The notes: a model not told the origin generated them from the sequence alone. 64,000 nt of DNA from Caulobacter sp. (GCA_016125585.1 WGLL01000002.1:268666-332665); one strand, 5' to 3'; numbered from the stretch's first letter, positions 8,923 through 18,442 are shown. A program made the numbers and translations.

Positions 8923-9729
8923 TCAGACCATGAAGTCCGCCGTCACCGGGGCGTGGTCTGACGGCTTGTCCCAGCCCCGCACATCGTCATGCACCCGCGA
9001 CAGCGCCTTGCCGGTGTGGAGGGTCGCGGCCTTCATGCCCGGCGAGACCCAGATGTGGTCCAGCCGCAGGCCCCGGTTGGAGGCGCGGAAGTCGGCGGCG
9101 CGGTAGCTCCACCAGGAGAACAGCTTCTCCGGATCGGGGATGGCCTCGCGCACCACGTCGATGAAGCCGAGGGAGGCCTTCAGCTTCGCCATCGCCCCGA
9201 CCTCGATCGGGGTGTGGCTGACCACCTTGCTCATGAATTTGTGGTTCCAGACGTCGAACTCACCGGGCGCCACATTCAGATCCCCGACCAGGGCCAGCGG
9301 CCTTGACGGATCGCGGGCCGCCATCTCGGCGGTCAGCTTCTCGAAGAAGTCTAGCTTGTGGTCGAACTTGGGATTGGTCTCGCGGTCGGGGGTGTCGCCG
9401 CCGGCGGGGATGTAGAAGTTCTGGATCTCGACCCCGGCGACCACGGCGCCGACGCAGCGGGCATGGCCGTTCTTGCAGACGTCCAGCGGCGGGGCGTCCT
9501 CTATGGGCAGGCGCGAGGCGATGCCGACCCCGTGCCAGCCCTTCTGGCCCTTGATGCGAAAATGGTTGAATCCCAGGGCCTCGAACATGGCCTTGGGGAA
9601 TTCCTCGGTCTGGCACTTGATCTCCTGCAGGGCCAGGACGTCGGGCGCGACCTCATCGACGAAGCGGCCTATCAGGTCGCCGCGCGGGCGGACGGAGTTG
9701 ATGTTCCAGGTGGCGAGTCGAAGGCGCAT
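8923..9729 (-). CDS. xthA: Exodeoxyribonuclease III
   Basis: MRLRLATWNINSVRPRGDLIGRFVDEVAPDVLALQEIKCQ ... LRLDHIWVSP...SDHAPVTADF. Confidence 0.96.
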   Translation of the reverse strand: MRLRLATWNINSVRPRGDLIGRFVDEVAPDVLALQEIKCQTEEFPKAMFEALGFNHFRIKGQKGWHGVGIASRLPIEDAPPLDVCKNGHARCVGAVVAGVEIQNFYIPAGGDTPDRETNPKFDHKLDFFEKLTAEMAARDPSRPLALVGDLNVAPGEFDVWNHKFMSKVVSHTPIEVGAMAKLKASLGFIDVVREAIPDPEKLFSWWSYRAADFRASNRGLRLDHIWVSPGMKAATLHTGKALSRVHDDVRGWDKPSDHAPVTADFMV

Positions 9730-9740
9730 GGGGTCTTCCT

Positions 9741-9842
9741 AGAGCGCGTTCCGATAAGTGGGAACCGGTTATCGGATCGAACGCGCGACCAGGACAGGCG
9801 CTCGGAGTGGGCGAATTGAGGTCATCAATTCGGCCCGCTCCG
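9741..9842. repeat. Two-hairpin dispersed intergenic repeat, copy 1
   Basis: AGAGCGCGTTCCGATAAGTGGGAACCGGTTATCGGATCGAACGCGCG plus second hairpin GGAGTGGGCGAATTGAggtcaTCAATTCGGCCCGCTCC. Confidence 0.9.
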
Positions 9843-9854
9843 GGTTGGGCCGGC

Positions 9855-9890
9855 AAAAGAAAACGCCCGGCCACCAGAAGCGGCCGGGCG
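9855..9890 (-). terminator. Strong intrinsic terminator
   Basis: Minus strand CGCCCGGCC-gcttctggt-GGCCGGGCG followed by TTTTCTTTT. Confidence 0.9.
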
Positions 9891-9983
9891 CTGCAAAGTT
9901 TGTCTCTCATGCCGCCGCCGGGAGGGGATAGTTTTCCGGCACGGTCCGCGGCGGCGCGAGGTCGGACGCGCCAACCGCCATGT
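9855..9983 (-). ncRNA. Candidate short transcript (about 130 nt) in the lolA-xthA gap; possible leaderless micro-ORF MAVGASDLAPPRTVPENYPLPAAA
   Basis: Minus strand TTGACG-N17-TTCTAA promoter (9990-10018) and intrinsic terminator (9855-9890); ATG at 9981 and 9990, stop at 9907. Confidence 0.45.
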
Positions 9984-10069
9984 GTTGCATTAGAACAACT
10001 TGTGGACGGAAACGTCAACGACATTTCCGTGAAATCTTGGCTGTGCCCGAACGGACACAGGCGGCTCGC

Positions 10070-10714
10070 CTAGGGCCGTCCGGTGCGGCGGGCCGGCGGG
10101 AACGGGGCGGCGAACAGCTTGGGGTCGAGGCCGGAGACCCGCTCCAACCCGACCAGGCGAACCCGGGTCGGCCCCTGGACCGTGTTGATGACCCAGCCCA
10201 GCAGCGACATCGGACTGTCGGCGAAGTTCAGCGTCAGGCTGCCGCGCGTCTGTTTGCGGCCATCCTCGACGGTCAGGGCGAAGCCGTTGTTGAGGCGCGA
10301 GACCCGGGTCACCACCACGCCCTTGTCGAGGCGCACGTCCTGCGCCAGGAACAGGGCCAGCGGCGTCTGGCCCAGCGGATAGCGGTTGACGGTCTTGAGC
10401 CGCGTGTCGGCCTCGGACACGAAGCGGCCGTCGGAGACCAGCAGCTTGCTGGCCGGCGCGTCATAGGCGAACCGGGCCTTGCCCGGGCGCTGAAGGTAGA
10501 AGTCGCCCTGCACCTCAACGCCGCGTGGGTCGGTCTGGATAAACCGCCCCTTCGCCGAGTTCAGGCTCTGGAGATAGGCGGTCGCCTTGTTGACCAGCGC
10601 CTTGTCGGCGGCGGAGAGGGTGGCGGCCAAAGCGGGCGAGGCCAGCAGGGCCGCGGCGGGCGCGGCCAGCAGGCCTGCCAGCAGCAGGCGTCGATCGGTA
10701 TGGGTCTGGGTCAT
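10070..10714 (-). CDS. lolA: LolA-like outer membrane lipoprotein carrier
   Basis: Signal peptide; ATAYLQSLNSAKGRFIQTDPRGVEVQGDFYLQRPGKARFAYDAP...LVSDGRFV; trimmed start MTQTHTDRR. Confidence 0.88.
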   Translation of the reverse strand: MTQTHTDRRLLLAGLLAAPAAALLASPALAATLSAADKALVNKATAYLQSLNSAKGRFIQTDPRGVEVQGDFYLQRPGKARFAYDAPASKLLVSDGRFVSEADTRLKTVNRYPLGQTPLALFLAQDVRLDKGVVVTRVSRLNNGFALTVEDGRKQTRGSLTLNFADSPMSLLGWVINTVQGPTRVRLVGLERVSGLDPKLFAAPFPPARRTGRP

Positions 10715-10819
10715 GTCGGCCCTAAAGTCCTGAAACGTCCATCGGGTTGCAAGGCTAGCGGCTTCGAGCGGCCAAATCATGGTCGCTCGCCCCGGGGACG
10801 ACCCGGTCCCCGTCCGGAG

Positions 10820-13186
10820 TCACATCGGCGGCGGCGGACCGGCCAGGATTTCCCGCTTTCCGGCGTGGTTGGCGGCGCCGACCACGCCTTCCCGCTCCAT
10901 CCGCTCCATCAGCGAGGCGGCGCGGTTGTAGCCGATCTGCAGCCGCCGCTGGATGTAGCTGGTCGAGGCCTTGCGATCGCGGGTGACGACGGCCACCGCA
11001 TGGTCATAGAGGTCGCCGCCGCTGCCGTCGGAGGCCACGGCGCCCTCGCCGTCCTCGTCGTCGTCGCCGCCGGCGGTGACTTCCTCCAGATACTGCGGCA
11101 CGCCCTGGTCGCGCAGGAACTTGGCCACCGCCTCGACCTCGCCGTCGCTGACGAAGGGTCCGTGCAGGCGGGTCGTGCGGCCGCCACCGGCCATGTAGAG
11201 CATGTCGCCCATGCCCAGCAGCTGCTCGGCGCCCTGCTCGCCCAGGATGGTGCGGGCGTCGATCTTGCTGGTCACCTGGAAGCTGATCCGGGTGGGGAAA
11301 TTGGCCTTGATGGTGCCGGTGATGACGTCGACCGACGGGCGTTGCGTGGCCATGATCAGGTGGATGCCGGCGGCGCGGGCCATCTGGGCCAGCCGCTGCA
11401 CGGCGCCCTCGATGTCCTTGCCGGCGACCATCATCAGGTCGGCCACCTCGTCGATGACCACCACCAGATAGGGCATGTGTTCGGGGCGGATCTTCTCGGA
11501 CTCGTAGATCGGCCGGCCGGCGTCGTCGAAGCCGGTCTGGACGGTGCGCTCGAAGTGCTCGCCCTTGTCCAGCGCCTCCTTGGCCCGCTCGTTGTAGCCG
11601 CCGATGTTGCGCACGCCGATCTTGGACATGCGGCGATAGCGGTCCTCCATCTCCCGCACCGTCCACTTCAGGGCGACGATGGCCTTCTTGGGATCGGTGA
11701 CCACCGGGGCCAGCAGATGCGGGATGCCGTCATAGACGCTGAGCTCCAGCATCTTCGGGTCGATCATGATGAAGCGGCACATCTCCGGCGGCAGCCGGTA
11801 GAGGATCGACAGGATCATGGCGTTGACCCCGACCGACTTGCCCGAGCCGGTGGTGCCGGCGATCAGCAGGTGCGGCATCTTGGCCAGGTCGGCGATATAG
11901 GGCTCGCCGCCGATGGTCTCGCCGAGCGCCATGGGCAGGATCGGCCCCTGCTTCTCGTAGTCGGTGCTGGCCAGCAGGTCGCGCAGATAGACGGTCTCGC
12001 GCTTGGCGTTGGGCAGTTCGATGCCGATGGCGTTGCGGCCCGAGACCACCGCCACGCGGCAGGCGGCGACGCTCATCGAGCGGGCGATGTCGTCGCTCAG
12101 CGCCACGACGCGGGCATGCTTCACGCCGGGGGCGGGGGTCAGCTCATAGAGGGTGACGACCGGGCCGGGGCGGATCTGGTCGATGGCGCCGCGCACGCCG
12201 AATTCCGACAGCACGCTTTCCAGCAGCCGGGCGTTCTGGCGCAGGGCCTCCTCGTCATAGACGCTGGCCCGCGGCTTGGGCTGGGCCAGCATCGACAGTT
12301 CCGGCAGGCGGAAGCCGTCCTCCGACGGCTCGAAGTCAAAGGCCGCCTGACGTTCGCGATGCTCGCGGCCCGAGGTGCGGGACGGGGCCTTGGGCTGACG
12401 GATGGCCAGGGTCGGCTGGGGGGCGACGGGGGCAGGCGCCTCGGCCTCCTCGATCTCGTGGACCGGCGGGGCGGCCCTGGCCGGACGGCGGGCCTTTGCC
12501 GCGATCGGCTTTTTCTCGGGCCTGGCGGGCCGCTCCGCAGCCGCGTCGCGCAGGCGCGGCTGCAGCATCCGGGCCAGCCAGTCGCCGTCGGCGCCGCTGG
12601 CCAGTTTCTGCAGGCCCAGAGACCAGACGGTGGCGGTCAGGCCGCCTGCGGCCAGCAGCAGCCCGGCGATCAGGGCCGCGCCGGGCAGATGGACAAAGCT
12701 GAACAGGTTCCGCACCAGGGAGAACAGGCCCTGGCCCCAGAGGCCGCCGAGACCCAGCGCCAGCGGCCAGGCGCTCGGCGGCGGCGGCGCGGCCAGGGCG
12801 GCCGACAGCAGCAGCACGCCCAGGGCGCCGACCAGGGCCCGCAACCGCAGGGCTGTGCGGCCCCGATCCGGCTCGGGGTCCAGCACCCGGGTCATGCCAA
12901 AGGCGGTCATCAACACCGCGCTCAGCCAGGCGCCGAGGCCCAGGGACTGCATGGCGATATCGGCGATGATGGCGCCGGCCCCGCCCAGCGCATTGGTGGC
13001 GGCGGCTCCGGTGACGGCGTTGAGGCTGGGATCGGCGGCGTTGTAGGTGGCCAGCACCACGGCCAGGCCGGCGCCGGCGGCCGCGGTCAGCCCGCCGCGA
13101 AACCGCGCCGCGCCGGGCAGGCCCCAGGCAATGACCGCCGCCTCGAGAAGCAGATCCGCCCCTGATCGCCGCGCCGCCTTCGCCAT
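10820..13186 (-). CDS. ftsK: DNA translocase FtsK
   Basis: TM N-terminus; [26 protein letters not shown] Walker [28 protein letters not shown]-terminal gamma w[27 protein letters not shown]. Confidence 0.97.
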   Translation of the reverse strand: MAKAARRSGADLLLEAAVIAWGLPGAARFRGGLTAAAGAGLAVVLATYNAADPSLNAVTGAAATNALGGAGAIIADIAMQSLGLGAWLSAVLMTAFGMTRVLDPEPDRGRTALRLRALVGALGVLLLSAALAAPPPPSAWPLALGLGGLWGQGLFSLVRNLFSFVHLPGAALIAGLLLAAGGLTATVWSLGLQKLASGADGDWLARMLQPRLRDAAAERPARPEKKPIAAKARRPARAAPPVHEIEEAEAPAPVAPQPTLAIRQPKAPSRTSGREHRERQAAFDFEPSEDGFRLPELSMLAQPKPRASVYDEEALRQNARLLESVLSEFGVRGAIDQIRPGPVVTLYELTPAPGVKHARVVALSDDIARSMSVAACRVAVVSGRNAIGIELPNAKRETVYLRDLLASTDYEKQGPILPMALGETIGGEPYIADLAKMPHLLIAGTTGSGKSVGVNAMILSILYRLPPEMCRFIMIDPKMLELSVYDGIPHLLAPVVTDPKKAIVALKWTVREMEDRYRRMSKIGVRNIGGYNERAKEALDKGEHFERTVQTGFDDAGRPIYESEKIRPEHMPYLVVVIDEVADLMMVAGKDIEGAVQRLAQMARAAGIHLIMATQRPSVDVITGTIKANFPTRISFQVTSKIDARTILGEQGAEQLLGMGDMLYMAGGGRTTRLHGPFVSDGEVEAVAKFLRDQGVPQYLEEVTAGGDDDEDGEGAVASDGSGGDLYDHAVAVVTRDRKASTSYIQRRLQIGYNRAASLMERMEREGVVGAANHAGKREILAGPPPPM

Positions 13187-13271
13187 CTGAAAAGACCCCT
13201 GAACACCGTTGGACCCCTGTTGTGAGGCCGGAGGGTTAAGGGGCGTTTACTTTACCCGCCTCGCAACGCGA

Positions 13272-13973
13272 CTAGCGGCCGAACCCGGTCAGTTTCTGCA
13301 GCAGGCCGACCGGCCCCTCGAAGGCGGCCGAACCATAGGACACCGCCAGGGCGTAGCAGACCTCGCCCGGCAGGGCCTTGGGCTCATGCTTGAAACCCGG
13401 CGCGCCGACATTGATGTCGCCGGGGCCGTAGACCTCATGGCCGTCGTGGAAGGCGCCGGTCAGGACCAGGGTGAACTCGTCGCCCTCGTGATCGTGGCTG
13501 GCCACGCCGGCGCCAGGCTCGATGCGCAGCAGGTCGACCTTGCCTTCTCCCGGCATCGGCAGGGTCAGGCGGCGGATGCCAAAGCCGGCGAAGCCGAAAT
13601 GACCGCCCTCGACGATGGCCTCATAGGCCGCTTCGCGAACCGGGTCAGGCAGGGCCAGAAGTTCGCCCAGGGACCGGGAGGCCGCGCCGGCGGCGCGCTT
13701 GACCGAAGCAGGGGCGGGCGGGGTGTCGAGGGACTCGAAGGCGGCGATGCGGGCCAGGGCCTGGTCGGCGGCGTCCTCGCCCAGCGCGACCGGCGTCTCT
13801 GCGTCGAGAAAGCCGGCGGCCAGGGCCTCGCCGGGCGCGGGACGATCATCGCGCAGCGAGGCCGCCGTGGCGGCAAGCAGCTTCAGCCCGGCGTCGGGGG
13901 CGTCGCGCAGGCGGTCGACAAACAGATCAATATTGGCGTTCACGGTCACGTTCCGCAGGCCTCCGGGGTCCAA
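13272..13973 (-). CDS. ChrR-type cupin-domain anti-sigma factor (cognate of the adjacent ECF sigma)
   Basis: Cupin motif IEPGAGVASHDHEGDEFTLVLTGAFHDGHEVYGPGDINVGAPGFKHEP; located downstream of an ECF sigma factor. Confidence 0.75.
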   Translation of the reverse strand: MDPGGLRNVTVNANIDLFVDRLRDAPDAGLKLLAATAASLRDDRPAPGEALAAGFLDAETPVALGEDAADQALARIAAFESLDTPPAPASVKRAAGAASRSLGELLALPDPVREAAYEAIVEGGHFGFAGFGIRRLTLPMPGEGKVDLLRIEPGAGVASHDHEGDEFTLVLTGAFHDGHEVYGPGDINVGAPGFKHEPKALPGEVCYALAVSYGSAAFEGPVGLLQKLTGFGR

Positions 13974-14031
13974 GGCAAGCGATATGGAGCGGCTTGGGAA
14001 CCCGTCAAGGCGGGGCGTATCGGGGCGGTTC

Positions 14032-14604
14032 TCACGTGGCGTCCCCCAGGGCGGCGCGCAGTTTGGCGAAGGCCAGCCGCAGCCGTGACTTGACCGTGCC
14101 CAGGGCCAGACCGGTGGCCTCGGCGATCTCGCTGTGGCTCAGGTCGTCATAGAAGGCCCGGCGGACAAGGTCGCGCTGGTCCTCCGGCAGATCGCCGAGG
14201 GCGGCGGTGATGCGCTTCCGCTGCTGACCGGCGGCGACGCCGTCGCTGGGATCGGGCGCCTCGGGCGGGGCCAGGGCCGGGTCGTCGACATCCAGGACCG
14301 CGGTGCGATCGCGGCGGAACACGTCGATGCGGCGATTGCGGGCGATGCGGAAGATCCAGGTCGAGACGCTGGCCTTGGCCGGATCGAAGCTGGCGGCCTT
14401 GCGCCAGACGGTGACCAGAACCTCCTGGGCCAGTTCCTCCGACCGGGCGGCGTCCAGGCCCAGACGGATCAGATAGCCCTTCACCCGCGGCGCATAGTGT
14501 TCGAACAGATGGCGAAAGGCGGCCCGGTCGCCGCGCTCGGCGATGGCCGTCACCAGGCGGGCATAGGGGTCGTCGTCGCCGCCGATACGCTCGCCGTCCT
14601 GCAA
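14032..14604 (-). CDS. ECF RNA polymerase sigma factor (ECF11/RpoE-ChrR type)
   Basis: AFRHLFEHYAPRVKGYLIRLG...EELAQEVLVTVWRKAASFDPAKASVSTWIFRIARNRRIDVFRRDR...LGTVKSRLRLAFAKLR. Confidence 0.92.
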   Translation of the reverse strand: MQDGERIGGDDDPYARLVTAIAERGDRAAFRHLFEHYAPRVKGYLIRLGLDAARSEELAQEVLVTVWRKAASFDPAKASVSTWIFRIARNRRIDVFRRDRTAVLDVDDPALAPPEAPDPSDGVAAGQQRKRITAALGDLPEDQRDLVRRAFYDDLSHSEIAEATGLALGTVKSRLRLAFAKLRAALGDAT

Positions 14605-14765
14605 CTGAGGGGTCCCTTGTGCGCTGCCGTCTGGACCTCGTCATAGATACTCGCGGGCCGGGCGCCAACGGGCGATCCTCTATTGGCCCCCCTGCGACGA
14701 TCAGGGGCTGGACTTCGTTAAGGCCCGGCGTGCTATGCTGCGACGCACAAAAGGTTCGAAGCTCC

Positions 14766-16040
14766 ATGCTCTACGCTTTGCAGGACGCCACCTATCACGC
14801 CGCCGCTCCGATGCGGATGGCGGCCCGGATGGCCCGGGACTTCTGGTCCTCGCCGCTCAATCCCGCGCGGGATTCGGTCATCGGCCGCAATCTCTATGCG
14901 GCGGCCGATCTCTACGCCAACGTCACCCGGCGCTATGGCAAGCCGGCCTGGGGGCTGGACAGCACCGTGGTCAACGGCGTCACCGTCGCGGTGCGCGAGA
15001 CGGTGGTCTGGGAAAGCCCCTGGTGCCGCCTGATCCAGTTCGACCGCGACATGGCCGGCATGCGCCGCGCCGGCAAGATGCAGCTGGACCCGGCGGTCCT
15101 GCTGGTCGCGCCCCTGTCGGGCCACTACGCCACCCTGCTGCGCGGCACGGTCGAGGCGCTGTTGCCGCACCATGCGGTGTTCGTCACCGACTGGTCCAAC
15201 GCCCGCGACGTGCCGATGATGGAAGGCCGCTTCGACTTCCACGACTACATCGACCACATCCGCACCATGCTGGGGGTGATGGGCGCCCGGGCCCACGTCA
15301 TCGCCGTCTGCCAGCCGGGACCCGCCGTGCTGGCCGCCGCCGCCCTGATGGCCCAGGACAACGACCCCGGCCGGCCGCGGACCATGACCTTCATGGGCTC
15401 GCCGATCGACGCCCGCCTGTCGCCGACGGTGACCAACCGCCTGGCCGAGGAACGCCCCTTCACCTGGTTCCAGGGCAACATGATCTACACCGTGCCGCCG
15501 CCCCATCCGGGCGCCCTGCGGCGCGTCTATCCGGGCTTCGTGCAGCTGGCCAGCTTCATGTCGATGAACCTGGAAAAGCACCAGGAGGCGCATCAGCGCT
15601 ATTTCGAACAGCTGGTCGACGGCGACGGCGACAGCGCCGAGAAGCACCGCGTCTTCTATGACGAGTATCTGTCGGTGCTGGACCTGACCGAGGAGTTCTA
15701 TCTCCAGACGGTCGACATCGTCTTCCAGAAGTATCTGCTGCCCAGGGGCGAGCTGGTGCATCGCGGCCGCAAGGTCGATCCCTCGGCCATCACCGACATC
15801 GGCCTGATGACGGTGGAGGGCGAGCATGACGACATCTCCGGCATCGGCCAGACCCAGGCGGCGCACGACCTGTGTTCCGGCATTCCGGCCGAGATGAAGC
15901 GCGACTATGTCCAGCCCGGCGTCGGTCACTACGGGGTGTTCAACGGCCGCAAGTTCCGGGAACAGATCTATCCCCGGGTGGCGGCCTTCATCCGCGAGAT
16001 CGACCCGGACTTCGAGACCGGCTCCCTGCCGACGACATGA
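14766..16040 (+). CDS. phaZ: Intracellular polyhydroxyalkanoate depolymerase
   Basis: MLYALQDATYHAAAPMRMAARMARDFWSSPLNP ... GRNLYAAADLYANVTRRYGKPAWGLDS; C-terminal HYGVFNGRKFREQIYPRVAAFI. Confidence 0.93.
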   Translation: MLYALQDATYHAAAPMRMAARMARDFWSSPLNPARDSVIGRNLYAAADLYANVTRRYGKPAWGLDSTVVNGVTVAVRETVVWESPWCRLIQFDRDMAGMRRAGKMQLDPAVLLVAPLSGHYATLLRGTVEALLPHHAVFVTDWSNARDVPMMEGRFDFHDYIDHIRTMLGVMGARAHVIAVCQPGPAVLAAAALMAQDNDPGRPRTMTFMGSPIDARLSPTVTNRLAEERPFTWFQGNMIYTVPPPHPGALRRVYPGFVQLASFMSMNLEKHQEAHQRYFEQLVDGDGDSAEKHRVFYDEYLSVLDLTEEFYLQTVDIVFQKYLLPRGELVHRGRKVDPSAITDIGLMTVEGEHDDISGIGQTQAAHDLCSGIPAEMKRDYVQPGVGHYGVFNGRKFREQIYPRVAAFIREIDPDFETGSLPTT

Positions 16041-16079
16041 CCGTTTCGCCGGGCGCGGTTCCGGATTAATCCAGGGACC

Positions 16080-16805
16080 ATGAAGCTCTTCGCACCGCCC
16101 GCCTATGCGCATGGCGACCGGCTGGAAACCGCCGGCCATGTGCTGCGCCTGTCGGTCAACGCCCGCGCCCGGCGCATTTCCCTGCGGGTCGATCGCACGC
16201 GGCGCGAGGTGATCGCCACGGCCCCCACGGCGCGGCGGCTGGGCGAGGCAGTGGCCTTCGCCCGCGAGCGGATCGGCTGGATCTCCGAACAGCTGGCCGA
16301 CCTGCCGGCGCCCAGGGCCATCGCCCCGGGCATGACCATTGATCTGTTCGGCGAGACCTTCTCCCTGGTCGGCCGTCCGGGCCGCGCCCGGCTGGACCTC
16401 GAGGCCCGCACCCTGGGAGCGGCCGATGACGCCGCCTTCGCCGACCGGGCCCTGCGGCTGATCAAGGCCGAGGCGAAGCGTCGCTTCACCCTGATGACGC
16501 AAGACTACGCCGCCACCCTGCAACGGCCCGCGCCGTCGGTCAGCGTCGTCGATCCCCGGGGCCGCTGGGGCAGCTGCAGTCCGGCCCGGCCCGGCCGTCC
16601 GGCGTCGATCCGCTACAGCTGGCGGCTGGCCCTGGCCCCGCTGGCGGTGGCCGATTACGTCGTCGCCCACGAATGCGCTCATCTCGTCGAGGCCAATCAC
16701 AGCCCTCGCTTCTGGGCCCTGGTCGACCGCATCTTCGGCGACCCCGCGCCGCACCGCGAATGGCTGCGGGCGCACGGCGCGGGGCTGCACGCCTTCGGCC
16801 GCTGA
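16080..16805 (+). CDS. YgjP-like/M48-type metallopeptidase (DUF45)
   Basis: RARRISLRVDRTRREVIATAP ... RGRWGSCSP...YVVAHECAHLVEANHSPRFWALVDRIF; HExxH-like HECAH. Confidence 0.92.
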   Translation: MKLFAPPAYAHGDRLETAGHVLRLSVNARARRISLRVDRTRREVIATAPTARRLGEAVAFARERIGWISEQLADLPAPRAIAPGMTIDLFGETFSLVGRPGRARLDLEARTLGAADDAAFADRALRLIKAEAKRRFTLMTQDYAATLQRPAPSVSVVDPRGRWGSCSPARPGRPASIRYSWRLALAPLAVADYVVAHECAHLVEANHSPRFWALVDRIFGDPAPHREWLRAHGAGLHAFGR

Positions 16806-16818
16806 GCCTGGCGCGCGA

Positions 16819-17445
16819 TCAGGGTTCGAGAAAGGCCTCGATGGCGGCGAAGCCGGCGGCGCCGCTGGCGGCGAGCTCCCGGGATGTGACCGCCGTGACC
16901 CCGCCCAGGGCATAGACCGGCGCCGGCGTCGCCTCGACGATGGCGGTGAAGGCGCCGACCCCCAGCGGCGCGCCGGCCGAGGGGCTGTTGCTGGCGAACA
17001 CCGGCGAGACCAGCACCGCATCGGCGCCGCCCTTCGCCGCCGCGACGGCGGCGGCCCGGTCGTGCGCCGCGGCGGTGAGAATCCAGTCGGGGCGGGCGGC
17101 GCGCCGGGCCGGCAGATCGGCCAGGCTCCGTTGCGGCAGATGCAGGCCGTCGGCCGCGATGGCCAGGGCCAGGTCCGGGTCCGCCCCGGCCAGCAGGATC
17201 AGGCCGCGCTGTCGGGTCAGGGCGCGCAGCCTGCGGCCCTGGTCGACCGCGTCATTGGCCCCGAAGGCGCGAAAGATGACCCCGACGCCGGGCGGCAGCC
17301 GCGCGACCACGGCCTCGGGATCGGGTGTGCGGGCCGGGTCGGTGAGGAACAGCAGCCGGGGCAGGCCCTTGGCCGGGCCGTGGCGGGGGGTTAAGCCTGC
17401 CGCCGCCGCCGCCAACCCTGCAAGACCCGCAAGTGACCCAGACAC
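16819..17445 (-). CDS. Thiamine phosphate synthase/TenI-like protein
   Basis: LLFLTDPARTPDPEAV...GLHLPQRSL...AVAAAKGGADAVLVSPVFASNS...PVYALGGVT. Confidence 0.85.
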   Translation of the reverse strand: MSGSLAGLAGLAAAAAGLTPRHGPAKGLPRLLFLTDPARTPDPEAVVARLPPGVGVIFRAFGANDAVDQGRRLRALTRQRGLILLAGADPDLALAIAADGLHLPQRSLADLPARRAARPDWILTAAAHDRAAAVAAAKGGADAVLVSPVFASNSPSAGAPLGVGAFTAIVEATPAPVYALGGVTAVTSRELAASGAAGFAAIEAFLEP

Positions 17446-18128
17446 AAACCCTCTCCATCGCCGACTCCCGCCAGGCCATCCTGGAGCGGATGGCCGCCGC
17501 CGCCCGTGGCGCGCTGATGCCGCCCGGCGGCCGCGATCCGGCCGACATCACCCTTGTGGCCGTCTCCAAGCAGCAGCCGCAAGAGAAGATCGCCGCCATG
17601 CTGGATGCGGGCCAGCGGGTGTTCGGGGAAAACCGGGTGCAGGAGGCCCAGGCCCGCTGGGTCGACGGCCCCAACCGGCGCGAGGGGCTGGAGCTGCGGC
17701 TGATCGGGCCGTTGCAGAGCAACAAGGCCCGCGAGGCGGTCGCCCTGTTCGATGTGATCGAGACCCTGGACCGGGAAAAGCTGGCCGCCGCCCTGGCCGG
17801 GGCCTTCGAGCGGGAGGGGCGGACGCCGCGTCTCTATATCCAGATCAACACCGGCGAGGAGCCGCAGAAGGCCGGCGTCGCCCCTGGAGAGGCAGACGCC
17901 TTCATCGCCCGCTGCCGGGACCACTACGGCCTGGCGATCGAGGGGCTGATGTGCATCCCGCCCGAGGCCGAGGCGCCGGGCCCCCATTTCGCCCTGCTGG
18001 CCAGGATCGCGCAACGCAACGGCCTGGCCCGGCTGAGCATGGGCATGAGCGCCGATTTCGAAACCGCCATCCGTTTTGGCGCCACCAGCGTGCGGGTCGG
18101 CTCGGCGCTGTTCGGCGGCCGCGGCTGA
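17433..18128 (+). CDS. YggS family PLP homeostasis protein
   Basis: ITLVAVSKQQPQEKIAAMLDAGQRVFGENRVQEAQARW ... LRLIGPLQSNKA ... LYIQINTGEEPQKAGV. Confidence 0.94.
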   Translation: MTQTQTLSIADSRQAILERMAAAARGALMPPGGRDPADITLVAVSKQQPQEKIAAMLDAGQRVFGENRVQEAQARWVDGPNRREGLELRLIGPLQSNKAREAVALFDVIETLDREKLAAALAGAFEREGRTPRLYIQINTGEEPQKAGVAPGEADAFIARCRDHYGLAIEGLMCIPPEAEAPGPHFALLARIAQRNGLARLSMGMSADFETAIRFGATSVRVGSALFGGRG

Positions 18129-18202
18129 CGGGGATGGAGGTGGCTGGCGGCGCGGCGGTTGAGGGGGCCAGGGGTCATCTGGCCTTCACTCTCAAATTTT
18201 AT

Positions 18203-18317
18203 CCGTCTCCTCCGGACTTGTTCCGGGGGTCCATACGCGTCCGGCGTCGGCCAGGTCGGGCGCGACCCTTCAACCGCTCGCGTCAATGGACCGCCGGAAC
18301 AGGTCCGGCGGTGACGG
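18203..18317. repeat. Long inverted repeat element (about 38-bp arms)
   Basis: CCGTCTCCTCCGGACTTGTTCCGGGGGTCCAT ... ATGGACCGCCGGAACAGGTCCGGCGGTGACGG. Confidence 0.8.
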
Positions 18318-18415
18318 GAGGGTGGGGGTGGGGACGGCCCGAGACAGCCGGGTGACCGCGCGAGGGGCGAACCTGCAAACGTCCGCGCCGCCCTCATCCG
18401 GCCGCTACGCGTCCA

Positions 18416-18440
18416 CCTTCTCCCGGCAAGCGGGAGAAGG
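18416..18440. terminator. Hairpin immediately downstream of the ABC-M1 fusion gene
   Basis: CCTTCTCCCG-GCAAG-CGGGAGAAGG perfect 10-bp stem; no clear T tract. Confidence 0.55.
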
Positions 18441-18442
18441 AT

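Noticed and set aside
9980-13165. 1061-aa plus-strand ORF
   Set aside because: Antisense to ftsK; Gly/Gln/Ala/His/Arg-rich shadow ORF typical of high-GC DNA; no domain signature
14733-17021. 762-aa minus-strand ORF
   Set aside because: Antisense to phaZ and the YgjP-like gene; compositionally spurious
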